The notes: generated from the sequence alone by a model not told the origin. Positions 1-11,568 are shown, counted from the first letter of the stretch. The stretch is 64,000 bases of DNA from Siphonodentalium dalli (GCA_032622095.1 CP136069.1:169252394-169316393), one strand, 5' to 3'. Numbers and translations are program-made.

Positions 1-119
1 TAAATTCACGTACGGAATTTCCATGAAGAAATGCATAACGATATATTTCAACAAATGTATTAAATACTCAGTATATATAACAAATGCCATTAACATAACA
101 TAACTTATCTACACAGTTA

Positions 120-2080
120 TAATTATGGATGCTATTAGCAACTTAATCAATATACTACAGATACTTCATTTAGTTGTTGCAGGTGGCGTTTCTTTACATT
201 TTTCAAAACTGCTTGGCCGAAATTGAATAGGCAACTTTTCCTTATGGGGTTACGTAGCGTTTTTCCGAAGACTCATAACTCCGAAGGTCCGATTCTCCGA
301 AGGTCAGATTCTCCGACGCCCCGATTCTCCGAAAGCCCATAACTCCGAAGTCCCGATTCTCCGAAATCCCATAACTCCGAAGACCCATAACTCTGAAAGC
401 CCATAACTCCGAAGGCCTATAACTCCGAACGCCCATAACTCCGAAGGTCTATAACTCCGAAGGTCCGATTCTCCGAAGGTCCGATTCTCCGAAGATCATG
501 TTTTATCGCTTATTAAATAGTGTACAGTCCAGTGGCGGGCTCAATGGTGCCCTAGGGAAGACCGCCCCCAAAAAACATGTCAAATGTCATGTAAACGTCA
601 GGAAATCCCTCCTAGGCATTCAAATATTCACAGTGTTCCTGCCCAGGGGAGCCCCGGACCAACGATTGGGGGCGACCCCTCCCATGTATGTGCTCCCCAA
701 ATCAGGCCTTCGTGATATGCTTTCGGCATATCATATGCATGATATATCCCCCACATATCCCCCACATATGCTAATTAATGTGCACCCCTAAATGGGAACC
801 CTGGCTCCGCCACTGGTGTGCACCGGGTATATTATAACGAAACGCTGCAAAAATGTCAGAGTAGCCTAACATGCACATGGGGGCGACAAGTTCTTCCACG
901 TTCACCCCTGTACATTTTACTCTGGCATCTCATGGGCCAACGTAACGTTATAGTATCTGGTGTATAGTCAGTGGCGGGCCAGGATTCCCATTTAGGTGGG
1001 GGCAGAAGGAAAAGTTTGAATATTTTGATGCCCCATGAACGATTTCCGGGCGTTTACATGACATTGGACATGTTTTGGTAGGGGCCCATATTGTCTGAAA
1101 TAGCAAGTAGAGGTATAATGGGGGCAGTGGGAATTTTGGGACCCCTTGGCTTCGCCACTGGACTGTACACTATTTAGTAAACGATAATACCCCGATAAAA
1201 CAAAATCTTCGGAGAATCGGACCTTCGGAGAATCGGACCTTCGGAGTTATGGGCCGTCGGAGAATCGGCCCTTCGGAGTTATAGGTCTTCGGAGTTATAG
1301 GTCTTCGGAGAATCGGCCCTTCGGAGTTATGGGCTTTCGGAGAATCGGATCTTCGGAGTTATGGGCCGTCGGAGAATCGGGTCTTCGGAGTTGTGGGCCG
1401 TCGGAAAATCGGGTCTTCGGAGTTGTGGGCCGTCGGAGAATCGGGTCTTCGGAGTTGTGGGCCTTCGTAGTAATAGGTCTTCGGAAAACCGGTCTGACAC
1501 CCCTTATGGCTGTTGGTAATGTAGCTGTCATGGCATTTTGAGCGGCTGTCTCATAATATGTAAACATTGCTCTTGGACTAATGGTGATGTCTAGTTCTGC
1601 TGCCTTCTGTTTCACCAGGTTGAAAAATAGTTGGTATATTCGTTGAGTTTTGTTTGGAAGGAAACCGTACACCGAAGTGCACATCTTTCCGGTGAGGAAT
1701 GCATGTAGAGTTGGAAGAATATGGTTGGGCTTTTTTCGAACGTTCCATCGGAGAAGATCGTTTCAGCAACAGCTAGATTCTGAAGATTCTCTTTGGTTGC
1801 GAAGATGAGAATCTTTTCGGTGTCGCCGTCATCAGCTATAGAGGCCTAGTAGTGAGTTCTGGTTGCTGGCTGTTGTTTTATATATATCGGGAAGGTCGAC
1901 TCCTGAACGATGACGCGGTAACTTCGGGTGTGTTTCGCCTCTGGTGTGATATAAGGCTGTTTTGACGCTGTATTATGTCGTTATTTTGGCTATTATGTCA
2001 GGGTCGGTCTCGTCTGCTCGAAGATATGTTGGAGAAAACAATATTATGGTTAGCTGATATGCATTTGATTCCGAACAGTC
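120..2080 (-). pseudogene. MULE-type transposase remnant, split by a foldback element
   Basis: Read on the minus strand from about 2060 down to about 140, this is a decayed transposase-like protein. Visible pieces in order are RHRSGVDLPDIYKTTASNQ, then DTEKILIFATKENLQNLA, DGTFEKSP..FFQLY, LPTLHAFLTGK, YGFLPNKTQRIYQLFF and YYETAAQNAMTATLPTAIR. After the inserted element (248-1501) the frame resumes as KSCLFNFGQAVLKNVKK. DGTF, FFQLY, LLPNKT, the acidic D/E-xx-A position and C-FHF are landmarks of the MULE/FLYWCH-associated transposase domain known from animal genomes. A frameshift near 1735 and stops near 1840 and 140 show it is dead. The family call rests on motif order; residues outside the motifs are diverged and no TIRs of the parent MULE were found. 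Confidence 0.72.
248..1501 (+). mobile_element. Foldback DNA element, copy A (1254 bp), 8-bp TSD CCTTATGG
   Basis: The element begins GGTTACGTAGCG and ends GGTCTGACACC, flanked on both sides by CCTTATGG (240-247 and 1502-1509). Both arms (about 256-495 and 1206-1490) are minisatellites of 14-17 bp units alternating CGATTCTCCGAAGG and CATAACTCCGAAGG types, in opposite orientation, so the whole element can fold back. The interior adds a second inverted pair ending in CAGTCCAGTGGCG near 528 and GCCACTGGACTG near 1153. No transposase is encoded, so it is non-autonomous. An 8-bp duplication fits hAT, P-like or some MULE elements; the superfamily is unresolved. It sits in the MULE-type remnant. A second copy lies at 47533-48963. 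Confidence 0.88.
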
Positions 2081-3907
2081 ATATAAAGAGCGTCGCCTCA
2101 TTAATGAGAATGCGAAATTTATAACGATTTTACTTAGTACATACTTGCTATTTCTTCTTGGTACAGAGTTGTTACTGGCTTAATACTCAGTACGTAGTAT
2201 TCAGGTCTGCAATGAAGGCATTTGCTGCTACTTGGTTGAAGTCAGGTTCACTAAATGTGCCCCAACGACCACAGCGCCGTATCCCGCAATAACACCCACT
2301 ACATTAATTTTATTTACATGTATATAGCTTTTTGATGATGTATTCCCATAAAAAGCTGAGTGTATTCTTATTTATTTTCACGAAATTTGCCGATAATTTG
2401 AGAAGCCCGCACAGCACAATAAGTCAGCCAAATGTAAGATTTCCAAACTCTTAGCTACGATAACGTGATCGATATAAATAACTGGCTTCAGTTGCAATTC
2501 GGCTGAACTTTAAAAGCACGCCCAATTATTCTGCTGATCGCGTTTAGTAATAGGGTTCAGATTAAGTCAACAATTTGTAACTCCCTGTTCGTGATGCACT
2601 CTTCGCATTATTGGGATGTAAACCGGGTGACCCAATTGGCAGTTGATCAATCACCAAACAGGATATAGTGTAACACGGACGGGTTCTGTAATATTCTGTT
2701 ATATGATTGGTCAATAGATACACGGAATGCAACCCACTTTATTATTTTTTAAGTTTTGGGGTTCACCACCACACGAAAGCAAGTTATTTCCTGTCATATT
2801 ATATAGTGTTCAAGATCTGACTATCCCTGATGTATATTAAAATATAAAAAAAAAAATTCAGAGTATATACTTTATCTATTTACAAGTCTAGTTTGTATTA
2901 TGCTATACTAATATAATGATAACTAAATAACTAGGGGATTGCCCGTCAAAAATGACAGGTGACAAACATGACATTCATGAACAATTTTGAAGAATTAGTT
3001 AAAGCTGATAATAAACGCCACGGATTGCTAATTATTAGTGCCTTTAAGTCATTTGATGACAACGACACCTATCCCGTGACATGCCCGTGTCTTGTTATCT
3101 CTGTGCACCAATTTTCCGACATATTTTCTGAGCTGATATGGGGCATATTTTTTTTTATTTCTTGGTGCTCACCGCCACAGGCACGCATATCTCAGACACA
3201 CACCATGGCCCCTCCATGCAAGTCCACCCATGGGCCATTTGGGGGACACACCCGCCAAATTTCATAAAAAAAATGATGGAAATCACAGGATAAGACAGCC
3301 TAAGGGTGTGAATGTGTTAAATACCCATGACATTGTACCAACACTTCTGTCGTCACTTGTTTCAATTTGAGTGCAGTGATTAATTATACGTTTGTGTATT
3401 AAAAGTGCCACACCATCTCGATAGAAGCCTCCGCCATTCGATGTGGAAGTGAATCTCCCTGTCTTTTATAAACTCGAATAATTGTCTGACAGAATATTAA
3501 GAGTTTAAGTTCATGATCACCGTGCCAGTGTTCCGAAACACCAACAACATCATCTATGTTCTTTTAGAGAATATTTGATAAATGTGAGCTGCTACTGGCT
3601 AGACCAGTAGTATTCCATGACACCAAATTGACTCGACGTTTTCTTGCCATTAGAAGATGAAGAAAGTGGCGTTGTTCGTCCACCGTCTCGTCCGTCTGCA
3701 ATGAACACCCATTGGACAAAATACTTTGCCAAGAAGAGGAACACCATGCTCTTTTGACATGTGCAAACGGGTGCTTATCGTACCCTGTCTAGAACTACAC
3801 ATACGTTTTATAAATGTTGGCAAAAAACCCTTCCTCATGTCGAGGAAGGATCAATTCCACAAAGATAGAAGAGTTCATTTCTCCCGCCGACTACTTCAAT
3901 GCATTTA
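2081..3907. other. AT-rich intergenic stretch, nothing recognised
   Basis: No open frame with recognisable protein motifs, no clear tandem repeat and no inverted repeat longer than about 20 bp was seen here. Short AT-rich runs and an A tract near 2847 are the only local features. Near 2930 there is a sequence (ACTAGGGGATTGCCCG) that resembles the start of the dispersed CTAG-type repeat described at 16790-19265, but its far end was not located. Confidence 0.5.
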
Positions 3908-4632
3908 CCAGTTCTGATTAAAATCATACTCAGACTCTAAAAGTATACTGAGTCTGATGAAACCCGCTATTTGTCGCATTACTGTCAGTATAAATAACTT
4001 CCACAGACAACCGCCTGCAGTATGACGCCACCGCCCACATTTGTCTTTAAAAATAACTTTGATTGACATAATGTAGTTTCGGTTTCGTTTTCGCAAAAGA
4101 AAACATGGCTTCTTATTCAATATCAACCCCTATTAAGCCAAATCCAAAAGCGAAATCTGCCTCAGATTGCGACATATGCGGCTTTAGTTTTATTGGGACA
4201 TATCTCACATCTACCGGGAAGAACGAACTCACTGCAAAAAGCAAAGTAGTATTGACAGATAAGTCGATGACTGTCATTAACAACGTGTGCAAAATTTTAG
4301 AATTGCCGGACAATTAATTTTCCGTCGGAGACACGATTTGTTTAAAATGCCACCGAAAATTAGGCTGAATTTGTAAACATTAGCCATGCGGCGGAAAAAT
4401 TATTGTGCTATTTATAACTATTGGGCGGGGTTTACTGGAATCGGCACCGGCTGAAGGAATTCCCCTTGTCTTGGGAATTCCATGCGACTGTCGCCTGATT
4501 GGTCACATCGTGTTCATGATGATATTGTGATTGACTGGCAAATACGTAATTCCTGCTGGGAGTAATGGAATCTCTACCCATTGTCACCAGACTCAGTACT
4601 TTTAGAGTCTGAGTATGGTTTTAATCAGAACT
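3908..4632. mobile_element. TIR element (about 725 bp) carrying a zinc-finger-like fragment
   Basis: The left end (CAGTTCTGATTAAAA followed by CATACTCAGACTCTAAAAGTA) is repeated in inverted orientation at 4583-4632 (AGTACTTTTAGAGTCTGAG then TTTTAATCAGAACTG). The TIRs are about 48 bp and about 90% identical. The flanks GCATTTAC and GCAATTAC look like a degenerate target duplication but are offset by one base, so I do not claim one. The interior holds a short promoter-like AT/GC transition, an ATG at 4105 and a cysteine-paired coding fragment. Superfamily unknown. Confidence 0.6.
4105..4368 (+). pseudogene. Cysteine-paired (zinc-finger-like) coding fragment inside a TIR element
   Basis: The frame opens at ATG 4105 and runs 70 codons to a TAA at 4315-4317, then continues in the same frame for 16 codons to TGA 4366-4368. 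The first part has CDICGFSF (C-x2-C) and the read-through part has TICLKCHRK (C-x2-C-H), about 50 residues apart. This C-x2-C...C-x2-C spacing resembles the N-terminal zinc-binding modules of transposon-associated proteins in invertebrates. With one in-frame stop between the pairs it is probably a dead fragment, or a first exon that splices before the stop; no convincing donor was identified. Function is not assigned. Confidence 0.4.
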
Positions 4633-5029
4633 GTGCAATTACTTGAGTCTTCAGAATTGGGTCGGAGAAACACAATTGAATCCATTTGCTTCCGTCTGTG
4701 CGTTTATCATGACTCCACAGTTGTCTCTCCATACAGTAGTTTCTGTAGCCTTTGGCGGTGAACCGTGGACGCTCGACTCTCGGCGATGAACTACACGTAG
4801 CATGCTTCGTTGACGACAATGCATATAAATAGCTGGTGCGTTCACTAGATTTGGTGTAATTTATAGCTGTATTCAAATTCGCCTGCAATATGTAATGTCC
4901 TGTTCACCTCATACTCATAGTATACAAGAAAACTAAGATGCATGCATCAGGTCGGCCGTGAACTATCTACCATAGAATTGTTGTAGCTATCGATTATACA
5001 TTTTGGAACACCTGTCTGTATGTATGTGT

Positions 5030-5945
5030 GTATGCATGAATGCATGTGTGTATGTGTTATAGTCTCTAACACTGCTCGACTGATCCGACTCGGATTTGGT
5101 ATTTAACGTGTCAACTTGACCTCGCTCATAGGCATGTTTCTGGACCTTGACCGATCCGACTAAAAATTTGTGTGTAGGACTACTTCGATCCCGGGAGCAG
5201 TATGGACGGGTCCAATTTCACGTGGGACCATGTTCTCGAACGTGTTGATATAGGCATGTTTCTGGACCAATTGAACACTAGTTTGGCCAGACGCTGTATA
5301 TACTGGGTACTGTCCAGATGGAGGCGATCACCCCGTTTTTCGCCTCGGTGCCGGGCGACCCTTCGTTCGAGACGAAACACGAGCGCCTGTTTTCACCAAA
5401 AAAATCCCTAAATAGTCCGAACGAAGTCGAGTACATCAGCTAGTTTAATATATGTTTTGGACATTTGTCTGTCTGTTTGTCTGTTAGCTATGGCCGGGAA
5501 AACTGCTGGACAGATTTGACGAAATTTGATACCTAGGGGAAATTATTTCCAGGGAGTATTTTGGACGGGCCAAATCTTGATCCCGACCTGACTTTGACAT
5601 TCAAAAAGATCAATTCAAGGTCAAATCTGGTAAAACGGAAGTATTTCAACGAAATTTAATACCTACTGTTACTTTTGTCCCAGGAGTGTTTCGGGTGGGT
5701 CAAATCATGACGCTGACCTGATCTTGACATTCAAAATTGTCAATTCAAGGTCAAATCGGGTAAAGCCGGGCGGATTTCGACGGGTATTTTTGTCGTGACT
5801 TTTGTCCGGGGAGTGTTTTGGACGGGTCAAATCGTGACCCGACATGACGTTCACCTTTAAAATGGTCAATTCAAGGTTAAATCGCGCAATTCTCCGAAAA
5901 TCAGAGGGGAACATCCCGGACGAAGTCGGGTGCAGCAGCTACTAT
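5030..5945 (-). repeat. Two head-to-tail copies of the CTAG...(CA)n-type repeat
   Basis: Read on the minus strand, one unit starts near 5945 (TAGCTGCTGCACCCGACTTC) and ends near 5455 (CAAAACATATATTAAA). The next starts immediately at 5452 (CTAGCTGATGTACTCGACTT) and ends near 5030 with GT/CA-rich sequence. Both contain repeated GGTCAAATC/GACCCGTCC phrases. The same start and end motifs recur at 16790-19265, 27535 and 51061-51925. The transposition class is not clear; no coding sequence is present. Confidence 0.6.
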
Positions 5946-6124
5946 TATATATTTCTAGATTTAGTTACAAACTAAATACCTGTATATTGTACAAAGAAAT
6001 GTTTGACAAATATATGTGTATCAATATTACCATACGGGTCATTAAAATAGATACGACGAAACAAATTTTGAAGGGTGCATGTATCAGGTAAATTTTTATA
6101 TTTCAAATGATGACAGGAATGCGG

Positions 6125-7470
6125 AAAGTTGAAGTGCCTACGTAATACTGGCTATCCGAATGAAGAGATATACATGTATATAAAAACCAAAATAGAAGAT
6201 GACTGCTGGCGACAATGTTTTCCAAAACAATTCAAAGCATTCGATAGCTCCCATCTAGTTGTCAGCCCGAAGATCAATATGAAGTTTGGTGACTATCAGA
6301 TGAGGGATATGTCTGTACAGTTGCTAAACAATTCAGTCATGCAAAAGAGGATCAAACAGTAAGATACCAAATTGCTGCCTGTGGTAATGTTTTTTAACGA
6401 AATTCGGGAAAATTAGATTACTCTCACCCTGGAATCTGGTGACGATCGGACAAGGGGTGTCGTCTGTAGGATCAACCAAATTATTTAGCCATAAAAATAG
6501 TAAAATTGAAGATCACCGCTGGCAGTGATGTCTTCACAAGGACAGTTTGAGAACAAAATATGGCTCACATCTAGCGGTGACCCAAAATATCCACATGAGA
6601 AAAAGTTCTCCAATAAAAGCTGGCTGCAGGGTGCGCCAATTGATTCAAATTCGAAATTTAGCAGGGTGTACTGCTTGTGGCCATGTTTTCCCCGCAAATT
6701 TGATAGACTGATGGACAAAACCACTGAATCCGTTGAATCAATATACATGTATACATGGATTAATTTATATGCATTGTTATACACAGTACTGGTATATAAA
6801 GGTACTGGAAATAACAATATTACTAGTATACACAAAATAAGCCATATATCATGGCTATGGGTTATAATATCCGAATATGACAGCTGAGAACTTGGTGTGA
6901 ATTGAAGAGTGGTGGTGTCTCAAGTATATCTAACCCTCCACGTTAGAAACATGCCATTAAATGTCATAAGTATAATCTAGCTTGAGGACAGAAGTTATCC
7001 ATAAACCCCCCTTAATTCAACCAGGTCCTCGCGCGATGTATGGTCGATCACATGATGATCTAGGGGGGGGGGGATTAGAATTGTTGTATAAAAACAGCAC
7101 TGCATGCAAATATAAAATAAAATAGTGCTACATCTTATTACAGATTATTGCCATATATAATCAGTGACTATACAGACAGTCTGACAAAATAAAGTTTCAG
7201 TGACACTCTATCCGAAGAGGGGAATAATTCCATCTGTTACAGTCAATGGAGCAATTATGAATCTGGAAAGGTGAAATTTCTAAGTAATACTAGATATCGA
7301 CATGACGCGATAACATATAACGTAAATGCAATATGGCCGCTGGCGACCATTTTTTTCTATAAAATTAAAAAAAATATTTGATAGCTCTCATCTGATAGAT
7401 CAATATCAAGATAAATATGAAGTTTGGTGATGATCGGATGAGTGAAGTGGACTGTGCTAAACGGTTTAGT
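6125..7470. repeat. Degenerate internal repeats of the inverted-duplication arm
   Basis: Three related segments (about 6190-6330, 6500-6740 and 7325-7450) each contain a CGCTGGC-type core followed by a phrase like TTTGGTGATGATCGGATGA. Counterparts occur in the other arm at 15600-15830 and 15960-16210. Short frames across these units translate to similar peptides in both arms, but this follows from the duplicated DNA and is not evidence for a gene. Confidence 0.5.
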
Positions 7471-7476
7471 AATGCT

Positions 7477-7775
7477 TAAAAAGATTCTTACCTTAATATT
7501 TTTATGTTCACTTTATAAACTTCACTGAGTCATCTTTGTCATGTATTGAGTTTGATATCTTTTGTTAACAGTTTATAAATCATGTATGTCTCATGTTTGT
7601 TATTTTAATTTATGTGTTTATTATCATTAAATAAAGTTGCATTCCTTAAAAAGATTCTTACCTCAATGTTTTTATGTTCACTTTATAAACTCCACTGAGT
7701 CATCTTTGTCATGTATTGAATTTGATATCTTTTGTTAACAGTTTATAAATTATGTATGTCTCGTGTTCGTTATTA
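7477..7775. repeat. Tandem duplication, unit about 170 bp
   Basis: The phrase AAAAAGATTCTTACCT followed by TTTTTATGTTCACTTTATAA occurs at 7477 and again at 7648. The rest of the unit (TGTCATGTATTGA, GATATCTTTTGTTAACAG) is repeated with few changes. An AATAAA lies at 7630. The duplication lies in a segment found only in the left arm of the large inverted repeat. Confidence 0.7.
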
Positions 7776-8504
7776 TATTATATACACTTTATAGTGTGTT
7801 TCAGCTGGTTTCAGAACGAAAAAAAAAATGAATAAAATCAACAAATTTGTAAATTTAAAAACAATTCAAACGTTGTTGTATTCCATGTCCCAGCCCGGAC
7901 ATATACACCAAATTTCAATAATATTCATTTAGAAACAACGGACCAAACGCCATATAGCACCCCGTACACATCTTTTATTCCGAGCTGGCCTTTTATTCCG
8001 AGTTGGCACACGTCGATTGGGGCGAGTTAGCCCTGGGGCGAGTACGCCGATTGCGACACCTTCTCTATTTGCAGCAGGTATACGTTTACGCTGATTTACG
8101 CGCAATTTAATTTACAAAGTTCCCCAATTGGTATCGTAAATAGAGCGACCTTATTTGACAGAGAATGACTCTGTTATTGATTATCAAGTTGCTATACATT
8201 AAAAACGACAAATTCACATGCTCGTTCAAGCGCAGTAGTCTATTTTCCCCATGTTAAAGGACATCCACAAATACTAAATAACGCTAACCTACTGCGAATG
8301 TTTGACACGACAACATATTTGGGCTGAATTCATCTGACGCGGTATTATTCCTCAAAATAAACAACAAAACCATCGTTACTTGGAAATGTAGTTTGGGCTA
8401 ACATTTACATAAATCCTCCACATCATTTATCCCGACAAACACGTCAGATGAAAAACAGCCATGAAGTAAACGGCCAAATTGGCCGAAATGACGTGGATTG
8501 TCTT

Positions 8505-8593
8505 GTGAATGGAGCTTTCCACAGTCGCTGATTGGTCGAAAATATCCTCTAATAATTATTTGATTGACAGCTGTGGAAAGGTCCATTATTCAC
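8505..8593. repeat. Short hairpin, arms about 20 bp
   Basis: GTGAATGGAGCTTTCCACAG at 8505-8524 is mirrored by CTGTGGAAAGGTCCATTATT (8571-8590) followed by CAC. It lies at the inner edge of the left arm of the large inverted duplication. Confidence 0.55.
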
Positions 8594-8859
8594 AGGGGCT
8601 GATGGAGAAGTAGTCGCTGACACAGGCATTGGCGCAATCGTTGTGTCTGATCACACTTGGGTATGTGGCGTGGGAAATTTTCTCGCATCAAATCGCTCGC
8701 TACTGGACTCCCATTTGGTTTCGTGTAGTTTTTAGGCTGAAATGTTCTGCATGTCGTACCTGGCATGCTGAACATCACCGGCATGAGAACTATAATAGGA
8801 CACATTTACTGTATCACTCTTATCACTATACCTATTAACTGGAGCGGACTGGCGAATTG

Positions 8860-9790
8860 AGTGATTTGAAATCTGTGGAGAGGCAGATGTTCGAGATGGT
8901 GTGAGCTATAGCACATACAATGTACATCGGATGTTTGCGTATTTTTTTTACTATTGCCTGCAATACACACAGGCGGCAAGTCACATACATGTTAAGAAGA
9001 TTTGGATGCAGATTTACATTTTTGGCATATTTGAGACAGTTTTATCTCAACACTTTTTGCTCTGTTCATAGATTTGTTGAACTTATGGAGATCCGCGATT
9101 CTAAGTTTGACACATGGGTAACGAGGGAGTTAGAGTTCGATTTAATGTTCTCTTCGACTACCTACACAGTTGATCTAAGACATGAAATCTAGGTAAATTT
9201 TCGTCGTTTAGGCGTTCGACGTCAAGGGCCAGTTTACACTGATCGGTTTTCAAGTTATTGATATCAGATGCCAGCGAATGAATCGAATCAGTAAATTTTT
9301 TACAGTTGTTTGGAGATCAGAGTTAATTCGGCGATGACCTCGGAGACGTGGCGACAGGGGGGTTTGGGGGTGTCTCACCCCCCCCAACTTTGGTCAAAAT
9401 TTCCAACAGTTGGAAATTTCATACCTGACACAACATTAGTTGGAAATTTCACACCAACAACATGTTGAAAATGTTCTTGTAGTTTGATTTTAAAACAATT
9501 AATTAAGGGAAATGTATTGCTTTTGGACAAATATTTGCATATTTCCTTCTATTTTTTGTCAAAATTCGGGACTGAAATGGCCATCAGTTGGAAATTTCCC
9601 AACCTTAGGGGGGGGTGTCAGGTTGGAAATTTCCAACACTAGGAAGGCTTGAGGCTTGTCTAGATGCTAGGATTTCGCGGTTTTCTTGTTCAGATTTCAA
9701 AATGTTGTCCCACACTGGGTCGAACCATGCATGGTCCGCCCGGTGTGTCCTGGTAACTTGCCTGTAGTCGTGTGCGCATTTGTCTGGAGT
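8860..9790 (-). pseudogene. Coiled-coil ORF1-like remnant, interrupted
   Basis: On the minus strand, 9790-9655 reads TPDKCAHDYRQVTRTHRADH and then VWDNILKSEQENREILASRQ. After an interrupting segment (9353-9650) a second part reads NSDLQTTVKNL, then after a frameshift TDSIHSLASDINNLKTDQ and LALDVERLNDENL. The heptad-like leucines and the LxxDxxxLxxEN pattern are what the coiled-coil region of LINE ORF1 proteins looks like. Frameshift and stops make it non-functional. No RRM or reverse transcriptase follows. It could instead be another coiled-coil protein; the LINE assignment is inference. Confidence 0.35.
9353..9650. repeat. Insertion bounded by G/C runs with GTTGGAAATTTC repeats
   Basis: GGGGGGTTTGGGGGTGTC and a C run near 9380 mark one side, and AGGGGGGGGTGTCAGG near 9608 the other. 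The phrase GTTGGAAATTTC or its complement occurs at least five times inside. It interrupts the ORF1-like reading frame on the minus strand, so it is best read as a later insertion, though exact ends and a target duplication were not resolved. Confidence 0.45.
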
Positions 9791-9799
9791 TAGACAACT

Positions 9800-11560
9800 G
9801 GGAGTTAGGATTTATGCAATTTTCAGGTTCAAATATCTGAATGTTCTCATACCAGGAATATAGAACCATGGTTTATGAATAGGCTATTAGACCTGATAAC
9901 TTAGATTCAATGGGGGGGGGGGTGCGCAAATGGAATTATGCAAAACCTTGTGTTTGGTCGGATTAAAGGGGTGCAAAAGGAATTCCCCAAGGTGGACACC
10001 CCACAATGGATACCCTCTAGCCACGTCCCTGGGTGACCTTTGCCAGTTTGTTTTGTTCTGTAAGCACAGAGTATTACATGCACAGGATGCGTACATTCGC
10101 GTGCTACCACGCTTAGGTGACTGTTCTCCATCTTTGTGTCTATTTCCCGGTGTTCATCTCGTATGTCGTCAAAAAGAACCTCCGTGTAGAAACTGAACAA
10201 GGAAGAATATTTCTCTTTCTAGCTTTTTAGGTATATCGACACACCATGATTCCTTTGAATGCGATTTTTTAATTAATATTCAGTCAACATAGGCGTATCG
10301 CGCTTTGATAAAATTGTTACGTCTCAGTGTTTCCAAGTTGAACATTTCAAGTATATCTTTGAGGAGAGATGAAACGAACAATTCTTTTGAAAGATGGCAT
10401 ATGGCATATGACAAGTACGACTGTCAGTCGCGCCGCCATTACAAGTGTCGTGATTTCTTATAGGAATCACTGAACTAAATGGTTTCCCATAGGCGACAGT
10501 GTTAACGTTTCGGCCAAATTCACTGAATTGAAGCCTGCAGGCCATACCAGTGATGTTTACCCAGCTAGATTGACACCAGTTGATCACGAAAATGCAAGAA
10601 AAATCATAGGTCATGTGTTTACTTTTTAAAATAAATCCCCAAATCTACGACAGGGCTATCTCACAGCCAAATTTGATCTGGAAAAACCCAGAACTACAGC
10701 AGCCAGTTAAATAAATTTCCCGCTCACAAAAATCCATTCCCCCATTCATTCACCAGTTTAAATTATTTAGATATTATGTACAAATCAAATAAACGCGATG
10801 TCATCCTTTAATAACGTGTCGCATGTATCAGGTGAAGGTCATTCTTCAGTTACCTTCACCTTTAGAATTCCACGGTGTACTCGCTCCCCGACTCTGGAAC
10901 ACATTTAGCTCCCAGATTCCTTTATTGTCGTCTTCTGGTACGTCAGAAGATAATGCTGGTCTCCGCTCGTTTCTGTCTATAACAGGAGCATATGTATTAC
11001 CATTGTTTATTGTTAACTCGGCGTGCTCAGGCCACACTTTTGTGAATTGTCCAGAAGAGTGCATGACCGCCCGTCAATATAAGTTACGTGCTCACTCATA
11101 ATGACTATAGTGTCTATGCAATTAGCCCATTTAGTTCTCGCATAACCAGACGCGTTACACATTTGCGCGAAATGCTTATCAATAAAAATGCTTAATGATA
11201 TATAGACACTAGTTTTAGATAATGACATCTGTGAGTCCCATGTTGCTTCATTTCCTGAGTTTTCTAGTTCTTTCTAGAAGAATGATAACCATTTGATCTT
11301 GTTTGTAGCCTCTGTGTCTATATTGGAAAGGTGAATCACGATTGCGTAGACATTTTTCGCTAACACAGATCCTTCGCCTGAAACCAATCGAGACCAATGT
11401 GAGAGTGTTCGACATTTAACATCTACCAGGCGGGGGTATCTGCCGAGTTCACCATACACAATATTATTAGGAGAGCTTTTCTTCATTGTAAAATGATTTT
11501 ACACAATTTTAAATGCAGCTTCTCAAAAACAACCGAGCCAGCTTGTTTTTAATGATAATG
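9800..11560. other. Stretch without a recognised gene
   Basis: Several open frames of 70-97 codons occur on both strands (for example 10823-11101 plus and 10324-10614 minus), but none shows a domain pattern I recognise and they overlap each other on opposite strands. A ten-G run lies at 9912-9921. A short peptide APRLWN near 10880 resembles the C-terminal motif of some LINE ORF2 proteins, but nothing around it supports that. Confidence 0.4.
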
Positions 11561-11568
11561 TTTCGAAT

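Larger units (their letters stand above)
4925..8480 (+). repeat. Left arm of a 14.4-kb inverted duplication
   Basis: This arm matches 13130-19365 in reverse orientation. Anchor matches are GATGCATGCATC near 4938 and 19334; the region around 5050-5400 against 18950-19210; TCTAGATTTAGTTAC near 5953 against GTAACTAAATCTAGA near 16762; the block 6125-7260 against 13860-16210; and TTTGGGCTGAATTCATCTGA near 8319 against 13290. Identity by eye is in the 80s of percent, with several arm-specific insertions. The segment 7300-7790 and one array element at 5455-5945 are present only in this arm. A third, shorter copy at 53579-53855 shows that part of this sequence is a dispersed repeat. Confidence 0.8.

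Noticed and set aside
498-791. 97-codon plus frame inside foldback copy A
   Set aside because: The corresponding frame in copy B is not conserved as a protein; it is the inner part of the foldback arm.
6525-6887. Peptide (WLQGAPIDSNSKF...) conserved between 6.5 and 15.7 kb
   Set aside because: The similarity is explained by the inverted duplication of the DNA; the frame is not maintained elsewhere in the arms.
10823-11101. Frame with APRLWN, a motif of some LINE ORF2 C-termini
   Set aside because: No RT, zinc module or 3' tail nearby; the motif alone is too short.
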